Part shown: one piece after another, positions 10,760 through 23,600 of the stretch
Position numbering within the stretch: position 1 is the first letter of the stretch
How the letters are laid out: every line of letters starts with the position of its first letter
Assembly (NCBI GenBank): GCA_030386875.1
Contig: CM059560.1
Span: 32,420,183 to 32,484,182 of the forward strand
Reading direction: 5' to 3'
Source of the DNA: Morinoia aosen
Lineage: Eukaryota > Arthropoda > Malacostraca > Amphipoda > Talitridae
DNA length: 64,000 nucleotides
Made by a program: the position numbers and the translations under genes
The notes under the pieces: model-generated
What the model was told of the DNA's origin: nothing
The model's database searches: none
Seen by the model: only the letters and a program-made list of their open reading frames with translations

Positions 10760-13700
10760 TGTGTGTAAAAGTTTCATGCACAATTAGGCTTAAAAACATA
10801 ATAAATGATGTATGCTCACTTTTAGAACAAATCATTTATGACAGAGAAGTTAGAAATTCATTTAATGCAAGACAAGAGCAGTTTAGATTTAAAAGAAACA
10901 TGTGTCTTTGTAGTCAGGGAGAATAATGAACGGACACATCATGCTGTGCAGCTAATTTCAATATAAGAATGCAGAAAATGCTTAAAAATTGACTTTTATT
11001 TTTCTCAAACCTCTATAAACGTGGCAGCAAATCTGCGCCAATAAATCATTTTCCCATTATAGCCATCTTGCGATTGAAATTCGTCGGTTAGAGTGAGATC
11101 TACCAAAAATTATGAGTGAATAAACGTCACGGGTCAATTGGTGACGCATTGAGATTAATTAAAGTTAGACATACAAACTCGTTGATTGGAAACTTTCACA
11201 CACTTAATTATGAACTTGTAAAATACAGCATCAAATATCAAATTAATTATCTCTTTGATCAGTCTCATGCGAAACTAGGTTAAGTGGATTAGGTTAAACA
11301 TTATTGTACACCTTAGAATAACGTGATGGTAGGATGCCCTAGAAGTCGCTGAACTCGTTCGGGCCCATAGGTAGCTAGCTATACACTAGTTTGACCATTG
11401 TACTAGACTTGAGAAACGTTCTACCTCTGGATCTCCTGTGGTAAAAAAATTGTTTAAATGGCTTAAATTTCACGTTTATCAAAGCATTGGTTGTACTCTT
11501 ATCACCGATAAATGTGTGAGAGCGAAATAATTTACTTCTATGATAGAATCCTAATCAATCGTTCCATGTTACCTACAAGACTACGAAATACAACTAATAA
11601 TTGATTGACTGATTTATATTTTACCCATAGTGAATGAATTTACGCATTTTGAAAATCTGATGTCACCGCGTGTAGAATAATTTAGATCTTCTTTGATGTA
11701 TTTCTACAATAGATTTGTAAAACAGTTTTATTTCTGTAAATTACGTTTTTGCCTAAGATCAAGCAGAACGTTTTAAAAAAATTGCACATCCTTGATCTAA
11801 GCTAATCAGATCGTAATCTCAAAACAATATCGAATTAGCACAAATCTTTCTGTAAGAAAAAGCAATGAGACAAAAAATTTTTATCTGCAAGAAAATTTTT
11901 CAAAATATATGTTGCAACTCTGAGAATTGCTTCGATTCATTGGAAATTTTTTCCACGGTGTTGTGACATGTGTTAATAGTGTGTTCCTGCCTCGCTGAGC
12001 CTGACTCATTAATTATGAAGTGCTTCAGAAACTGCACTCGCCATTACCAGCCGTTCCTATCTTGGTTGCGAAAATGCAATTATTGCAGGTATGAAAGTCA
12101 TGAGGCTTGCATAAGTAAAATTTCAACAGAAAATATAGAACATCAGCTTGTTATTTGACTCAAATATGCCTTTTCTGTCTATGAATGAGGTTACCAAACC
12201 GTCCTACTCAGCGAGTATGACGGTTTGTTGCTATGCATACATTTAGCAACTCCTCTGCAGATCAAAAGAGCGAGTAATCATCTGGAGTTAACAAGCCCTT
12301 GAATGTAGTAAAATAATGTTTTGAATTCCAAAACATCCCACGCATATAACGAGGCAACTACCGACGGTTCATTTATCCTTATATAACCATCTACAATTGA
12401 AATACTTTAAAGTAAAGTTAAAAATTAAAGTAAAAATACCTGTGTTCATGACCTTAAATTGAAATAGATTTAAAATCTGGCATATTTTTTATGTGTGTGC
12501 CTGTACCACCACTGTAAACAATGCAATTAATTCCCAATAATCCGACCAAAACTTCACAGTTTGGATTTTGCACACTCTTTTGAACTGAAAATAAAAATTT
12601 TTAGTCGCAAAACGAAATCGTACCGGTCCATGAGTTGTCTTTCTTTCTTTAAAGGCGATCTATTTTGGCTTCCTTGAGAGAAAACTCCAGCTTTTTGCTT
12701 CACAGTCCATCAATTTTACGGGCTTACGTCCCCGTATCGCATCAGCTGCTTTTCTTTCAGCCCTAGCGAGGTACAGCCTCCAGGGCGCAGGAGACGAGAT
12801 TGGATTCTTTAGAGCTACGCCGGTCTTCAATATTCTCCCTCATTTTCTATTCATTTTTTCTATTGTATACAATCTGGATATTTTTTCATATACATTACTC
12901 TCCGTGCAATATCCTGAATCGTGGTTTCATCCATAAGCCCTTGTCTCATGTGTGATTGTGACAATCCTACGCACTCGACCTTTGTATGAAATAATATCAC
13001 TTAAACAAGCTCATTTTCAGTTTTCCGTAGGGCAGGTCAGTCAACCAACTCATCTTTTTGACACCTTACCATAATTCAACAAAACTGTACTCTTCAATTC
13101 AGTATGGAATCATATCTCTGTGGTTTTTGGACAATCCATTTTCACATGCCTCAAGTTTGAGCTCCACGCAAAGCTGTGGGAGTAATAATCACAATGTTCA
13201 TTTCGTTTCCAAGATTGCCCGCAAACAATGGTTTGCAAGCCAAAGAGGGCGGAGCTCAACGTTGCATATATAAAAAAATTATTCCATGTTAAACTGTACT
13301 CATTCAATATCGAGTGATTCAGATTTCTCCTGAGCATACACCCCGTGGCCCACATTTACTTCTCGAGACAACCATTAGCAGCGATGCAGTGAAGAAGTTA
13401 TTTTTAGCATCTCGTTTCATTCACCCTTTTTTTAAGTCTGCTACATTTTTGTTCACTTATATAATGTACGTTTTGAATAAGAACTTCTAATAAGAGCAAC
13501 ACTAAAACTCTATGGAAATTTAATGTCCGTTGAAATCCTTTTGAATAAAGCATGAAACGTAACAAAGACTAAAAACAAACCGGGAACACTCAAGCGTTTT
13601 TTTAACAGGAACAATGAAAACCGGTACACTCTCAGTCTGGATAGAACAAAGGACAACATGCATTAACTAGCTTAGAAAATTGAGTGCTTGTGTTTCCAAC

Positions 13701-14675
13701 GTTGTTTTGTTTATGTTGTTCCAGTGGGTATTAATTCAACGACAAATCCTCCCCGATTTAGCGGCACGAAGTTACCAAGGGCGGTTTTTGCCCGCGGTCG
13801 ACATGAACTTTCTCTGTGGACTTCGTTCAAGGCTTTACAATAGGAAACATTACATTTCACGCAGCAATTGAATGTCATCTGAGACGTTAATGAAACTTGA
13901 AACGTTCAACAAATTTTGCTGTTAGTAGTCGTATTTGCATTCAGAAATTAGTCAGACCTTGAAAATTTATTAAATCCCCATAGGGAAAGCTTTTAGATTT
14001 AAGATTAATAAATTTTTGACGTACGTCAACGTTCATCAATAAAAAAATGCACAGCAATGGGCGCTATAAGGTTTATGTCAGTTAAGCAGATGTTCAAATA
14101 TAGGATTTGCATAAAAAAATAAATCGCTTTCCCAATTTTTTCAACGCTTTTGCAAGTTAAATGGCAATTATAAACGATTTTCGTAAAAGGCTGTGCAAGG
14201 CAGCAGAATTTTTTTCTCTTGATTAATATCAAAACATGTTTCGTTTTTTCAGGATGTGAGAATATAATTGATCTCCTGATGATCAAATAACCAAGTTTTT
14301 GAACATAATTTTAATCAAAAAGGTGATAACGTTCATCTGTCAATCTGTTACTTTATCTCTTTCACCAATACCGACATCGGACCTTATATATATGTCAATG
14401 CATGAATATTATGATAGAATTGACAGAAATATTCAGCAATTTATGCATAAAGACGCAATCTGAGCACAGGCACGAACTTTTAGAAACTTTGCAGGCTTTT
14501 TCGACGACATCAGAGGCAACACTTGACTAATTTCTACTGCAGCAATTCTGACGATTCGTTAGCAACTGATGACAAAATTAAAAGATACATCAAACTTTTG
14601 GCTAACTTGGCTCTGATTAAATTTCCGAGAGAACGAATTTCAGAAGCGCTTATCGCATTAATGATGCAGCCTAAA
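10760..14675. other. Intergenic, no gene recognised
   Basis: About 3.9 kb of AT-rich DNA. Open stretches are short and composition-like. A 15-bp-arm hairpin at 12195-12227 is listed separately. Nothing else was recognised. Confidence 0.6.
12195..12227. repeat. Short inverted repeat (15-bp arms)
   Basis: The arm CAAACCGTCCTACTC and its reverse complement, with one mismatch, are separated by AGC. It is too short to assign to a transposon family. Confidence 0.65.
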
Positions 14676-15216
14676 GATCTGCACTGCGTGTTATATCACT
14701 TGCTCAGTTAGTGGGTACAGTTGCTGGTCGAGCTGGATCATGCTGGATCTGCACTGCGTGTTATATCACTTGCTCAGTTAGTGGGTACAGTTTCTGGTCG
14801 TGCTGGATCATGCTGGATCTGCACTGCGTGTTATTACACTTGCTCAGTTAGTGGGTGCAGTTTCTGGTCGAGCTGGATCATGCTGGATCTGCACTGTGTG
14901 TTATATCACTTGCTCAATTAGTGGGTGCAGTTTCTGGTCGTACTGGATCTACACTGCGTGTTATATCACTTGCTCAGTTAGTGGGTGCAGTTTCTGGTCG
15001 TGCTGGATCATGCTGGATCTGCACTGCGTGTTATATCACTTGCTCAGTTAGTGGGCGCAGTTTCTGGTCGTGCTGGATCATGCTAGATCTGGACTGCGTG
15101 TTATTACACTTGCTCAATTAGTGGGCGCAGTTTCTGGTCGAGCTGGATCATGCTGGATCTGGACTGCTTGTTATATCACTTGCTCAGTACTGGATGCAGT
15201 TTCTGGTCGTGCTGGT
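14676..15216. repeat. 70-bp tandem repeat, about 7.7 copies
   Basis: Units start at GATCTGCACT/GATCTGGACT at 14676, 14746, 14816, 14886, 14946 (after a 60-bp unit missing one GATCATGCTG copy), 15016, 15086 and 15156. Since 70 is not a multiple of three, the open frames seen across it are repeat artefacts. Confidence 0.95.
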
Positions 15217-15540
15217 TCATACCGTTCACATGACCACCGTAGTCCGGAGCTTATTGGATGATATGTTCAGGTAACGACCGTAGTCCTGATCTTACTAGAA
15301 CATACGTCCAGACAACGAAAGATGTCCTCATTTTACCTGATGCAGTCCTGACCTTGCTGGAAGATACGATCAGTTAATGGCAATACTCCTGATCGTACTC
15401 GCTCACACTTTTTAGATAACGAACGCTGTCCTGGTCGTACTGGATCTCACTTTCAAATAGCGAATGCAGCTCTGATCATGCTAGATCATGTATTTAGTTA
15501 ACAGACATAGTCCTGACTTGACATAAAGAGTGAGTGCACT
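15217..15540. repeat. Decayed continuation of the 70-bp array
   Basis: Recurring motifs (GTCCTGATC, CTGGATC-like, TTAGTTAAC/AGATAACGAA) at 55-70 bp spacing look like old, diverged units of the neighbouring array that were no longer homogenised. Confidence 0.55.
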
Positions 15541-16062
15541 CAGCGAATGCGGTCTGCACTTGAACTAAAATTCTCTCATGGACTGGCTGAAAGTGAAGCA
15601 TTGGAGGGAGGCTTGTCAAGTGCGTGAGATCAGTAGCTGTCATGCTCTCCCAGTTAATTCCTTGTCTCGCAGAGATTTCGTTTATTCTTTTAATTTATTC
15701 ATTTTTTGCAGTTAAGAAACAAATTAATTTAAAAAATTAAATTAAAATTTGAGGAAAATTTCCAGAATCCTTAAACAATGTCAACTTAAAAGAAAATGAA
15801 TTTTGATGAGTCCTGAAATGAAACACCGATGAACTATTTTTACTTAATTTTTGTGACCTTTTAATATGACCGTAGACAAAAATTAATTTATGATTGGTGT
15901 GTAATATAGAATATTCTTCTACTGGTTTCAATTCTCTGATTATCAAGGTATTCATTTTTGACAGATACTACAGATGAGATATTGAACCTCATGAGAGTAC
16001 GGCGTGTCCAAAACTGATCGCACGTAGAATTGTGCAAGATGATGCACTTGAGCATCGAAAAG
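15541..16062. other. Intergenic, nothing recognised
   Basis: AT-rich, no coding or structural signal that I can support. Confidence 0.5.
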
Positions 16063-16180
16063 AATAACATATTAACCTTATAAACAACAACCGTCACAAT
16101 AACATACTAACCTTATAAACAACCGTCACAATAACAAATACTAACCTTATAAATAACGGAAACTATAACCTACTAGCCCA
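16063..16180 (+). repeat. ~32-bp minisatellite, left block (3-4 copies)
   Basis: The unit is AATAACATACTAACCTTATA followed by AACAACCGTCAC. The first copy is 35 bp and the second 32 bp, followed by decaying copies. The same unit occurs in reverse orientation at 20433-20614. Confidence 0.85.
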
Positions 16181-19100
16181 ATATGCAACCGTCTGAGTAC
16201 CGTGCCAGCCTAATAAACAAAGCGCACGCACAAACTGTACGCAGCACAACCTGCGTACCACCCATGGTAGACTTACCACCGCAGAGGCCGGCACTTCCCA
16301 CAGAAGCCAGGCCGACCTCTCGCAGCCCGGATAAGACGGCCGATCCCTCATTCTATGCCCTATTTACCCGGAACTTTGCCCTGTTTTCTACCACAGCCTT
16401 GGCTCAAATATTCATATTTTTAAAGGGAATTTGATCAGTACTTTACGCATGCACTGGGCTTCCATGAAATGCTTTTAAATATCAGCGAATATGATCTGAT
16501 TTTCGGTCTCTGCTTCCTTATTGGACACCTAAAGCGGCCTACAATGTGAACAAAATTCTTGGTCTCGTATAATCCTCAAGCAGGGAACATCGGCAATATC
16601 CTGCGGGGAAATTGGAAGTCGAGTTTTCTAGCTTCATCAATTCAGATTTGCAACGTAGGACGGATCATGGGCATTCTATGTCTTGGATCAAGTAAAGGTA
16701 GAGCTGTCGTGATTGAAGTTCCTGTCAGCATAGGCAAGAAGCGCTCCCACAAATTACTGTTGACGCAGGATTGATAAAATTTCTCTGAAATTTAGCTCGC
16801 TTCTATCAACGAGAAGCATCATTTTATTGGGGGACTTAGTGGAGCTGCAGACATTGCCTCGACTGGTCGGGGTCGCGCAATCAGCTGGAGTGGCCAAGAC
16901 TCGTGATCACGAGTTGCGCACTTTCTCACTTATTCTTCGCACGATTGTTTGCGTATAGAATTGACTGAAATGATGCGTTTGTTCGTGGAGGATGAACAAA
17001 ATTAATCAGATTCCTTTAAACTTACGCTCTTGAAGCTAAAACGCATTTTTTTTCTGCTATCTACTTGCATTGTGTTTTTCCGGCACGAACCAGTATTAAG
17101 TGCTGTGAATGCTATCTCTTTGCCATTTAGTTTTACTCATCTAAGCTCTTATGCAGCTCAAAAAACTTGAGCTATCCCAGCATCTTCGATGAAGTCGAAC
17201 AGAACTTTGTAGTCGAGGCTTCCGACGCAGGAGCTCGCCCCTGAACCGAAAGTTTACCTGCGAGGCACAACTTTGCTTGCTCGCAACTTCAGGCCTATTA
17301 GAAGGGTGCCGCTGCTCATATTCCCAAGAGGTTACTTAAGCAGCGCCTAGTTTTTTCTCGACTCATTCTTCGTAGAATTTAAGAACTAAACATTACTTAG
17401 GGATGAAGTTTTCACATCCTGTTGAAGTCATTTTTCTGTCGAGCGCTGAAGTCAGGAGAAAATGCTTATACGCAGATCGTACAACCAGTGTTACAAAGAC
17501 CTCAATTTGAGCCATTCTACAGGCATTACTTTCTTCCATTAGCATATTATCGACGAAAGAATGAGTCGACTGTTGAAATGCACACAGCAGATCTTGAGAG
17601 CCCCTTGCAATACTTGATTGATCGTTCAAGTTCGCTTTGAAGCTCTCGGTAGACATCAATTCGACTTCAAGATTATTCGTGCATCACGAGTAATTTAAGG
17701 TGAACAATTGGAATAAATTTACCAGAGCACCAATTTTCGCTGCACTTGTGATCTCACACATGATTGTTCTTGGAATTTGGTAAAATTGGTTTAGAAATTT
17801 AATATTTTATGTCGGAGTAGATGGATCGTCAATTTCGAATTTAAACTAATTGTTTTTAAACATAGCCAGACAAATATTGGCACCTTAAATAAATGTTTTC
17901 TTGAACACACGCTGGTTAATTATCTTTCAACATCGTTCCTATTTTGGGCGCATTACAGTTAATATCCACGAACACCTCCCAATGAACTTAGAGAGCTTAG
18001 AGATGTTCTGGAATTTTCAACTTCAAATTCACGGCTCATTTATGCTTAGTGAAGATATGCTTCAAAACAGCATGGGCTATAGGTATGGTAAATTCATCCA
18101 AGAGAAAGTGACATATTTCACACCAGAATCATTTCACACCTTCCCACCCGGCGCACAGGTGCCAAAATCCCTAAGAGGACGTCAGTTATTGCAGCCACAG
18201 AGGTGACAGGATTTATCGACTCCTGGTGCATTTTATTTGGGAATAAGTCGTGCGTTCTCACCAGCAGTGACGCAGAAATTTGCCCCAAGCTCTGCCTTTC
18301 TGGACGGAATTTTAATTGGACATCTGGAGGAGGCCGCATTTAGAGAGCTTATTTAAATGCTACGTGACTGGAATATCGCCACCGACGACCGCAAGCAGCA
18401 AGTTTGTGGAGAGTCAAGTCTAGAGGATGCCCGAAATATTTAGATGATCCTGAAGCCGAGCACTCGCATGCAAAACAGCACGCCCTGCAAATCTCAGCCG
18501 AGGGAAATGCCGCTCATTTCCTGACGAGGCTCTCGCCTCCCAACTCATTTCGTTTTATTTCAATCCATTTTTGGGCTCCGACGTTCGTTTCAAAATAATG
18601 AGCTTTGAACAGAATTTTTTGAAAGCACCAGCGATGCAATAAAGTTTAGGTTCACACCGACGTGACGTTGTGGGCAATTGAGTAACGTCACGAATTTTTT
18701 AGGCCTCAATTTTGTGGTTGGTTGGTTTGGGGTGTGGCGTTATTGAGTGAACTAGGTTATTATTGCACCAAGCTGCTTAAATATTATTGTGAGTTGGAGA
18801 CCTATTTAAGACGCTAGTGTCTTAGCCGTTTTCCGTCGAGTTGCGAGTTCAATATTACGGTCGAGTTTCATTTTTATCGATCAATTCTTGAAAGTTCTTG
18901 AATTTTAGCGGTTCAATCGATCGAGCAAAAATTATACAGATTTTTAAGTTTTGCAGATAGAGATGCAGTAGCTAATTCTTCTGTCGATCATTCAACATAG
19001 GAAATGTGGGCTTACCAAAGAATTTAAGTAACTGTTCTTTGAGCTTTATATTTATAACGTACTCAAATTGATCACTAGTCGTGGCATCAAAAATTTCCCG

Positions 19101-19733
19101 TAAAAGTGGTCAATACATTACTCACTAAATCAAAACATTTAATTTTTGGCTGCTAAGTTTTCTTATTTTTCATCATATTTTATGAGAAACAGCATGAGTT
19201 CTATCACTCAAAACTACTGATAATTTTTAATCTCCAGTTTTACTATCCCAAAGAGTACCACAGTAAAAACAAGGGAATAAATCTCCTCAGTAGCTAAAAC
19301 AAGTGTAAAAAATAGAACAAAGAGAATGAAACGATTAGGATAAGTTTTTAGTCAAGCACAGAAATGAAGACAAAAAAATTAGAAATAACACAATGTAAGA
19401 TGAAAATTGAATCGGACATCAACAAAACCAGGAAATAAGTTTCTAAAAAAGGATCTTTTCCTTTGTGCTAAGAAATGGGACAGAGAGGATGGGCCGAGGT
19501 GGAGGAACTCTAACCTGTCCGAGGCTTCCTCCGGAATTCGGGCCTCGAGAACGGATCACCTGGTTGGCTATTACCTGTCAGTCGACCCGCTGAAGTTTTC
19601 CAGCTAAAAGGAGCTCCTTTGATTAGTTCTCAGCCCCGGAATGAAAAGAAGTCGACGGCTGAAACCTCGGTGGGAGAGGCAGACCGCAGCTCCAACTTCC
19701 CCAAAAAAGTTGACTTCAGCCAGGATTAAAATC
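16181..19733. other. Segment between two inverted minisatellite blocks, no gene recognised
   Basis: Several open stretches of 60-90 codons exist but none has a recognisable domain or exon signals. A small hairpin with 9-bp arms CGTGACGTT and AACGTCACG lies at 18661-18692. If the flanking inverted blocks mark a mobile element, this would be its body. Confidence 0.4.
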
Positions 19734-20056
19734 TGTTAAGCAGAGACGGGGCTTGCAGTTGCAGGAAGAAATGCCCATTACTTTAAACCAAGACTTCATT
19801 AAAGTTCAACATTTGTTAAGTAGGGACGGGGCTTGCAGTAGGCAGGTGGGAATATTATTTTTAAATGCCAAGATTTTAGCTAAGATCTACATTTGTAAAA
19901 CAGAGAGGAAGCTTGCAAAGGAAAGGAAGAAATATTAATTTTTTATGCTAAGATTTACGCAATGATTAGAGGCGGGAGTTGCAATGGGCCGGACGAAATA
20001 CCCATTAATTTGTGCTAAGATATCAGCTAAGATTAAAATTTGTTAATCAGGGAATA
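19734..20056. repeat. Degenerate ~80-bp tandem repeat, about 4 copies
   Basis: The motif TGTTAAGCAGAGACGGGGCT recurs with changes at 19734, 19814, 19894, about 19963 and 20041. Each is followed by GGAAGAAATACCCATTA-like and GCTAAGATTTAGCTAAGA-like text. Confidence 0.75.
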
Positions 20057-20432
20057 TTCAACAACTACTGGAAAACTAACAAAAACTAAACTAACTAAGA
20101 ACTAACCAACTAAAAACAAACGCCCTCAGAGGGCAGGAAGCAGTCACCATTCTATCAAAGATTGCTGGTTCCTGAGACCGAAGCACGGAAATTGGTTTCG
20201 AACACCTTCTTATTCTCCTCCTGTTGTTTTATTCACTAACTGGTAACGCGCGAAGCTTGAATCTAATTATGTGTGTGGACACTTGTTTTGAAGCAAATGT
20301 ACCAAGTAAGATCAATTACACTGGCCAGACTTGTACGTGAATCTAAATGCAGAATTTAAGGTCGTTAAAACTGGATCTTTATCATGTATATGATTCTCAC
20401 TTTAAAATGCTGTCGTCAAGATAAATGCTCAA

Positions 20433-20614
20433 ATTAGTATGTTATTGTCGGTTGTTTATAAGGTTAGTATGTCATTGTGACGGTTGTTGTTTATCAGGTT
20501 AATATGTTACTATGACGGTTGTTTAAAAGGTTAGTATGTTTTTTTTCAGTCGCTTATAGGGAAATAAGTTATTGTGACAGTTGTTTTTAAGGCTAATATG
20601 TTGTTTTGACGGTG
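20433..20614 (-). repeat. ~32-bp minisatellite, right block (about 5 copies), inverted
   Basis: Units of the form GTGACGGTTGTTTATAAGGT followed by TAGTATGTTATT are the reverse complement of the unit at 16063-16180. Copies vary in length (30-40 bp), and weaker traces continue to about 20670. Confidence 0.85.
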
Positions 20615-20670
20615 GCATCGGGTGCCAATGATTTAATTTTGCGATCAGGTTAGGATGTCATTGTGTCGGT

Positions 20671-23600
20671 ACATTGACACCCCGCATAGCTTGTTACGTA
20701 AGTGCTCGGTGTTGCGCAGCTTAGTTGGAGGGGCTGGAGGAAACAGTGAGAACAGCGGCTAAAAGTTAACCTAATTAAATTGTAAGGTATGATACAAAAA
20801 CTTGGATACAGTTAAACTGTAAGAAAAGGGGCGAAATAGTGAAAAATGATCAAAAAGAATCAATTACGATGAATTTGCACGCATGTTTACATCGTTACGT
20901 CTGCTCGCTTCTATAGTTAAGCTGCTTTTGTCATTTTTCTGTATTTACTGACAGTATTTGTTCTGCGTATTTCAAAGCGCCTCATTCAGATTCCTTCATT
21001 CCTTTCTATTAAATTTTTAATTTTTGATCGTACTAAATATCCTGTGCGAGCCTTCCCTGAAAATGAAATCTTTCCATCCTGAATCATAATTGACACATAT
21101 TTATCTTAGCCTTATTAGTCTTGTGTGATCCTGCTATCGAGGTGCCCAGTCTGAGTCATTGTTTTACAATTTTTAAGAATGAAATAACGATTACAAAATA
21201 AAGTTCAATCGACTAATAAGCGTCATATTCTTCAACTGTCATCAGTGAACATGAGCAAGAAGATGGGACCGTAAAAGCACGTGAAACCATGTGATATTTC
21301 CGACTAATTTTGTGTTGTACTGAGAATTGGGCGTGGCTTTAAAGGGAGTCAATTAATCGAACGCAATCTCTTTATCCTCTTCGATACTTTCACTTGCATT
21401 TAGAGCAGCTATTTGTCGATCAAATGTTCGGCAGTGGCCTTTTCGAAAGAACTTTTTCGCTTCGTTTTTGATTAACTGGTGCAGCGAACTTCGGAGTACC
21501 TTGAGCTTCACATATGTCGAATATGAGAATGCACTACAGCGGTAGCTTGATGCTTATAAAGGAAACCGAACAGTGATTGCAACAATTAATTTTTAAGCAG
21601 AGAAGCATTCGATTTCTTTGGAATTTAGATCGTTGGCGTTCCGGTAAAATTTTCGGAGATCTGCGAGAAGAAGATTGATGGAATGCCTCTCTTCATAGTG
21701 TGGCGTACAACCACACTACGAAAAGAGTTGCTTATTCACAGAGATTATGAAGAAACATTTAGAATCAGCAGTTCCATTTCAACATTGAAGTTACAAAAAT
21801 AAGAGACAATAGTCGATAAAAAACATTGCTGAAAAGCTGGTGATTTAATTTTAAAATTAATTTTGCAATCGTATACTGCCAAAATAGAGATATCATACTT
21901 TGTTTCCAGGTATCAAAAATCATCGCAGAGCAGACTAGATTCCCAAGTATTTCGACACAACCACTTCTGTGTATAGTTCGATGATTTCTTCCTCTATACA
22001 GTAAAAGGTTGAGCGTAATGTCAGCTGTTAAGAAAGAATGGAGCTTGCAGAATTCGCAGATTTGAGAAGTGAAACAAGTCACTGAATTTAAGACGCTGAA
22101 ACATTCCAATTTACGAGTTCATCAACAGTCCCTAGCTATTTTGCTGCTGCCTGTGTGAACTCAGTAACCATTGCTAGCTATCTATGCAGCATTAGCTTCC
22201 CATTAAAAACTAAGTCAAATACTCATCTTGGTCTGCTTGCTTTTTCTAATGCGATGCAAATTTATGCATCGGGTGCCAATGAGCAGATTATTTAAAACGA
22301 CTCGAAGCCCAAGTTCATTTTTATTGAATACAATGGGAGCGCGCACGCTCTTGTAAATCGATTATACGGCAAATTTTGATTTGATCAAACGCTGCTGATA
22401 TTCCTATCCATTATTTGCCACACTCCTGGAATGCAAGCCGTAAATTTTAGCTGAACAAATGAAACCAAGTGAATTTTAATCGGTGTTTTGAACATTTTTT
22501 CATTTTTTCTCACGACAGCTCGACCGTAGAGATAATAAACCGAAAAGCGATCGCTTTACTGTATCTAGCTGCTCTTCAATTATATTGATCTTTAGAGTCC
22601 TTTTTGTTTAGAAAATTATATTTAGCTGTATTTTAGATTGTAGTTCTTCGGCAAGAGGCAATGGCAGCGGGTGTTCAGGTCACACTTATTTTTTTTTTCG
22701 ATCATCTTACCAAAATTACTAGCTATACGTTGCTTTTGTTTTCATGGGATGTCATGTACAGTTTGAAAGCTACGTGGTTCTATAAAATTCAGGCTTATTT
22801 GAGCTTCATCACATGAGCGTGACGACTAGCGTTGGTTTTTACTGTGATATCACCGTCATGGAAGAATGGAGATGTAGCCCTCATAGGGACGCAGTTTTCA
22901 CATTCTGCTGCGCTCACCCAGACAATAAATGATACTCGTAGAAAACTGCGATCCTGTAAAAATGCATGCGCCCAATTCTCAGGAGATGTTCATTGAATAC
23001 ATTACCTTTTGCTTCCCGCTCAACATTCACGGGCTGAGATGCACGAGTTGAAAAATTGAAGGTCAAGCTGTTACATTATGGCGTAGTTTTTTCGAAAACT
23101 TCGCGTTTCTATCATCAGCGCAAACTCTAGCAAACGAGAAAAATTTTATTTCCCACATTCACACACGTTACTGTCCCTAACGACGAATAATTTACGCTGT
23201 TTTTTTCAGTAATGGGCTCAAAATCAAATTGCTTTCCTTTCATCTGCGATCAGAATCGCTTTAAAACGTCGTCCAGTTCATTTCATTCTTTTTGCCTATG
23301 CAAATTCGGTTTGACAAAGATTTCAGACAAGTAAGAACGCATTTGGGATGCAGCCTGCATTACTTACTACACAGGGTGAATGCAATGTTCAGTAACGTTG
23401 GCAAAACACCTCCCTTGTTTTACACGTCACGCCAGGCGCAAGGGTTGCAGCTCACAGAAGGAAATAAACTTCGGTGGCACCGAAGTTCATTTCCTTCCAA
23501 TGCAAGAATTGTGTATTCCAAATCAGGTGTTCATAAGTACATACGTGCAGCTACCCTGAATGTTAATCTCATTATGTATCAGACAGAAAAAATTGAAGGC

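Noticed and set aside
14721..15261. Cys/Trp-rich repeated peptide frames
   Set aside because: They come from the 70-bp array in rotating frames; no start, splice or domain support.
20615..22282. 17-bp match GCATCGGGTGCCAATGA at 20615 and 22266
   Set aside because: The identity does not extend beyond 17 bp and is close to what chance allows in 64 kb.
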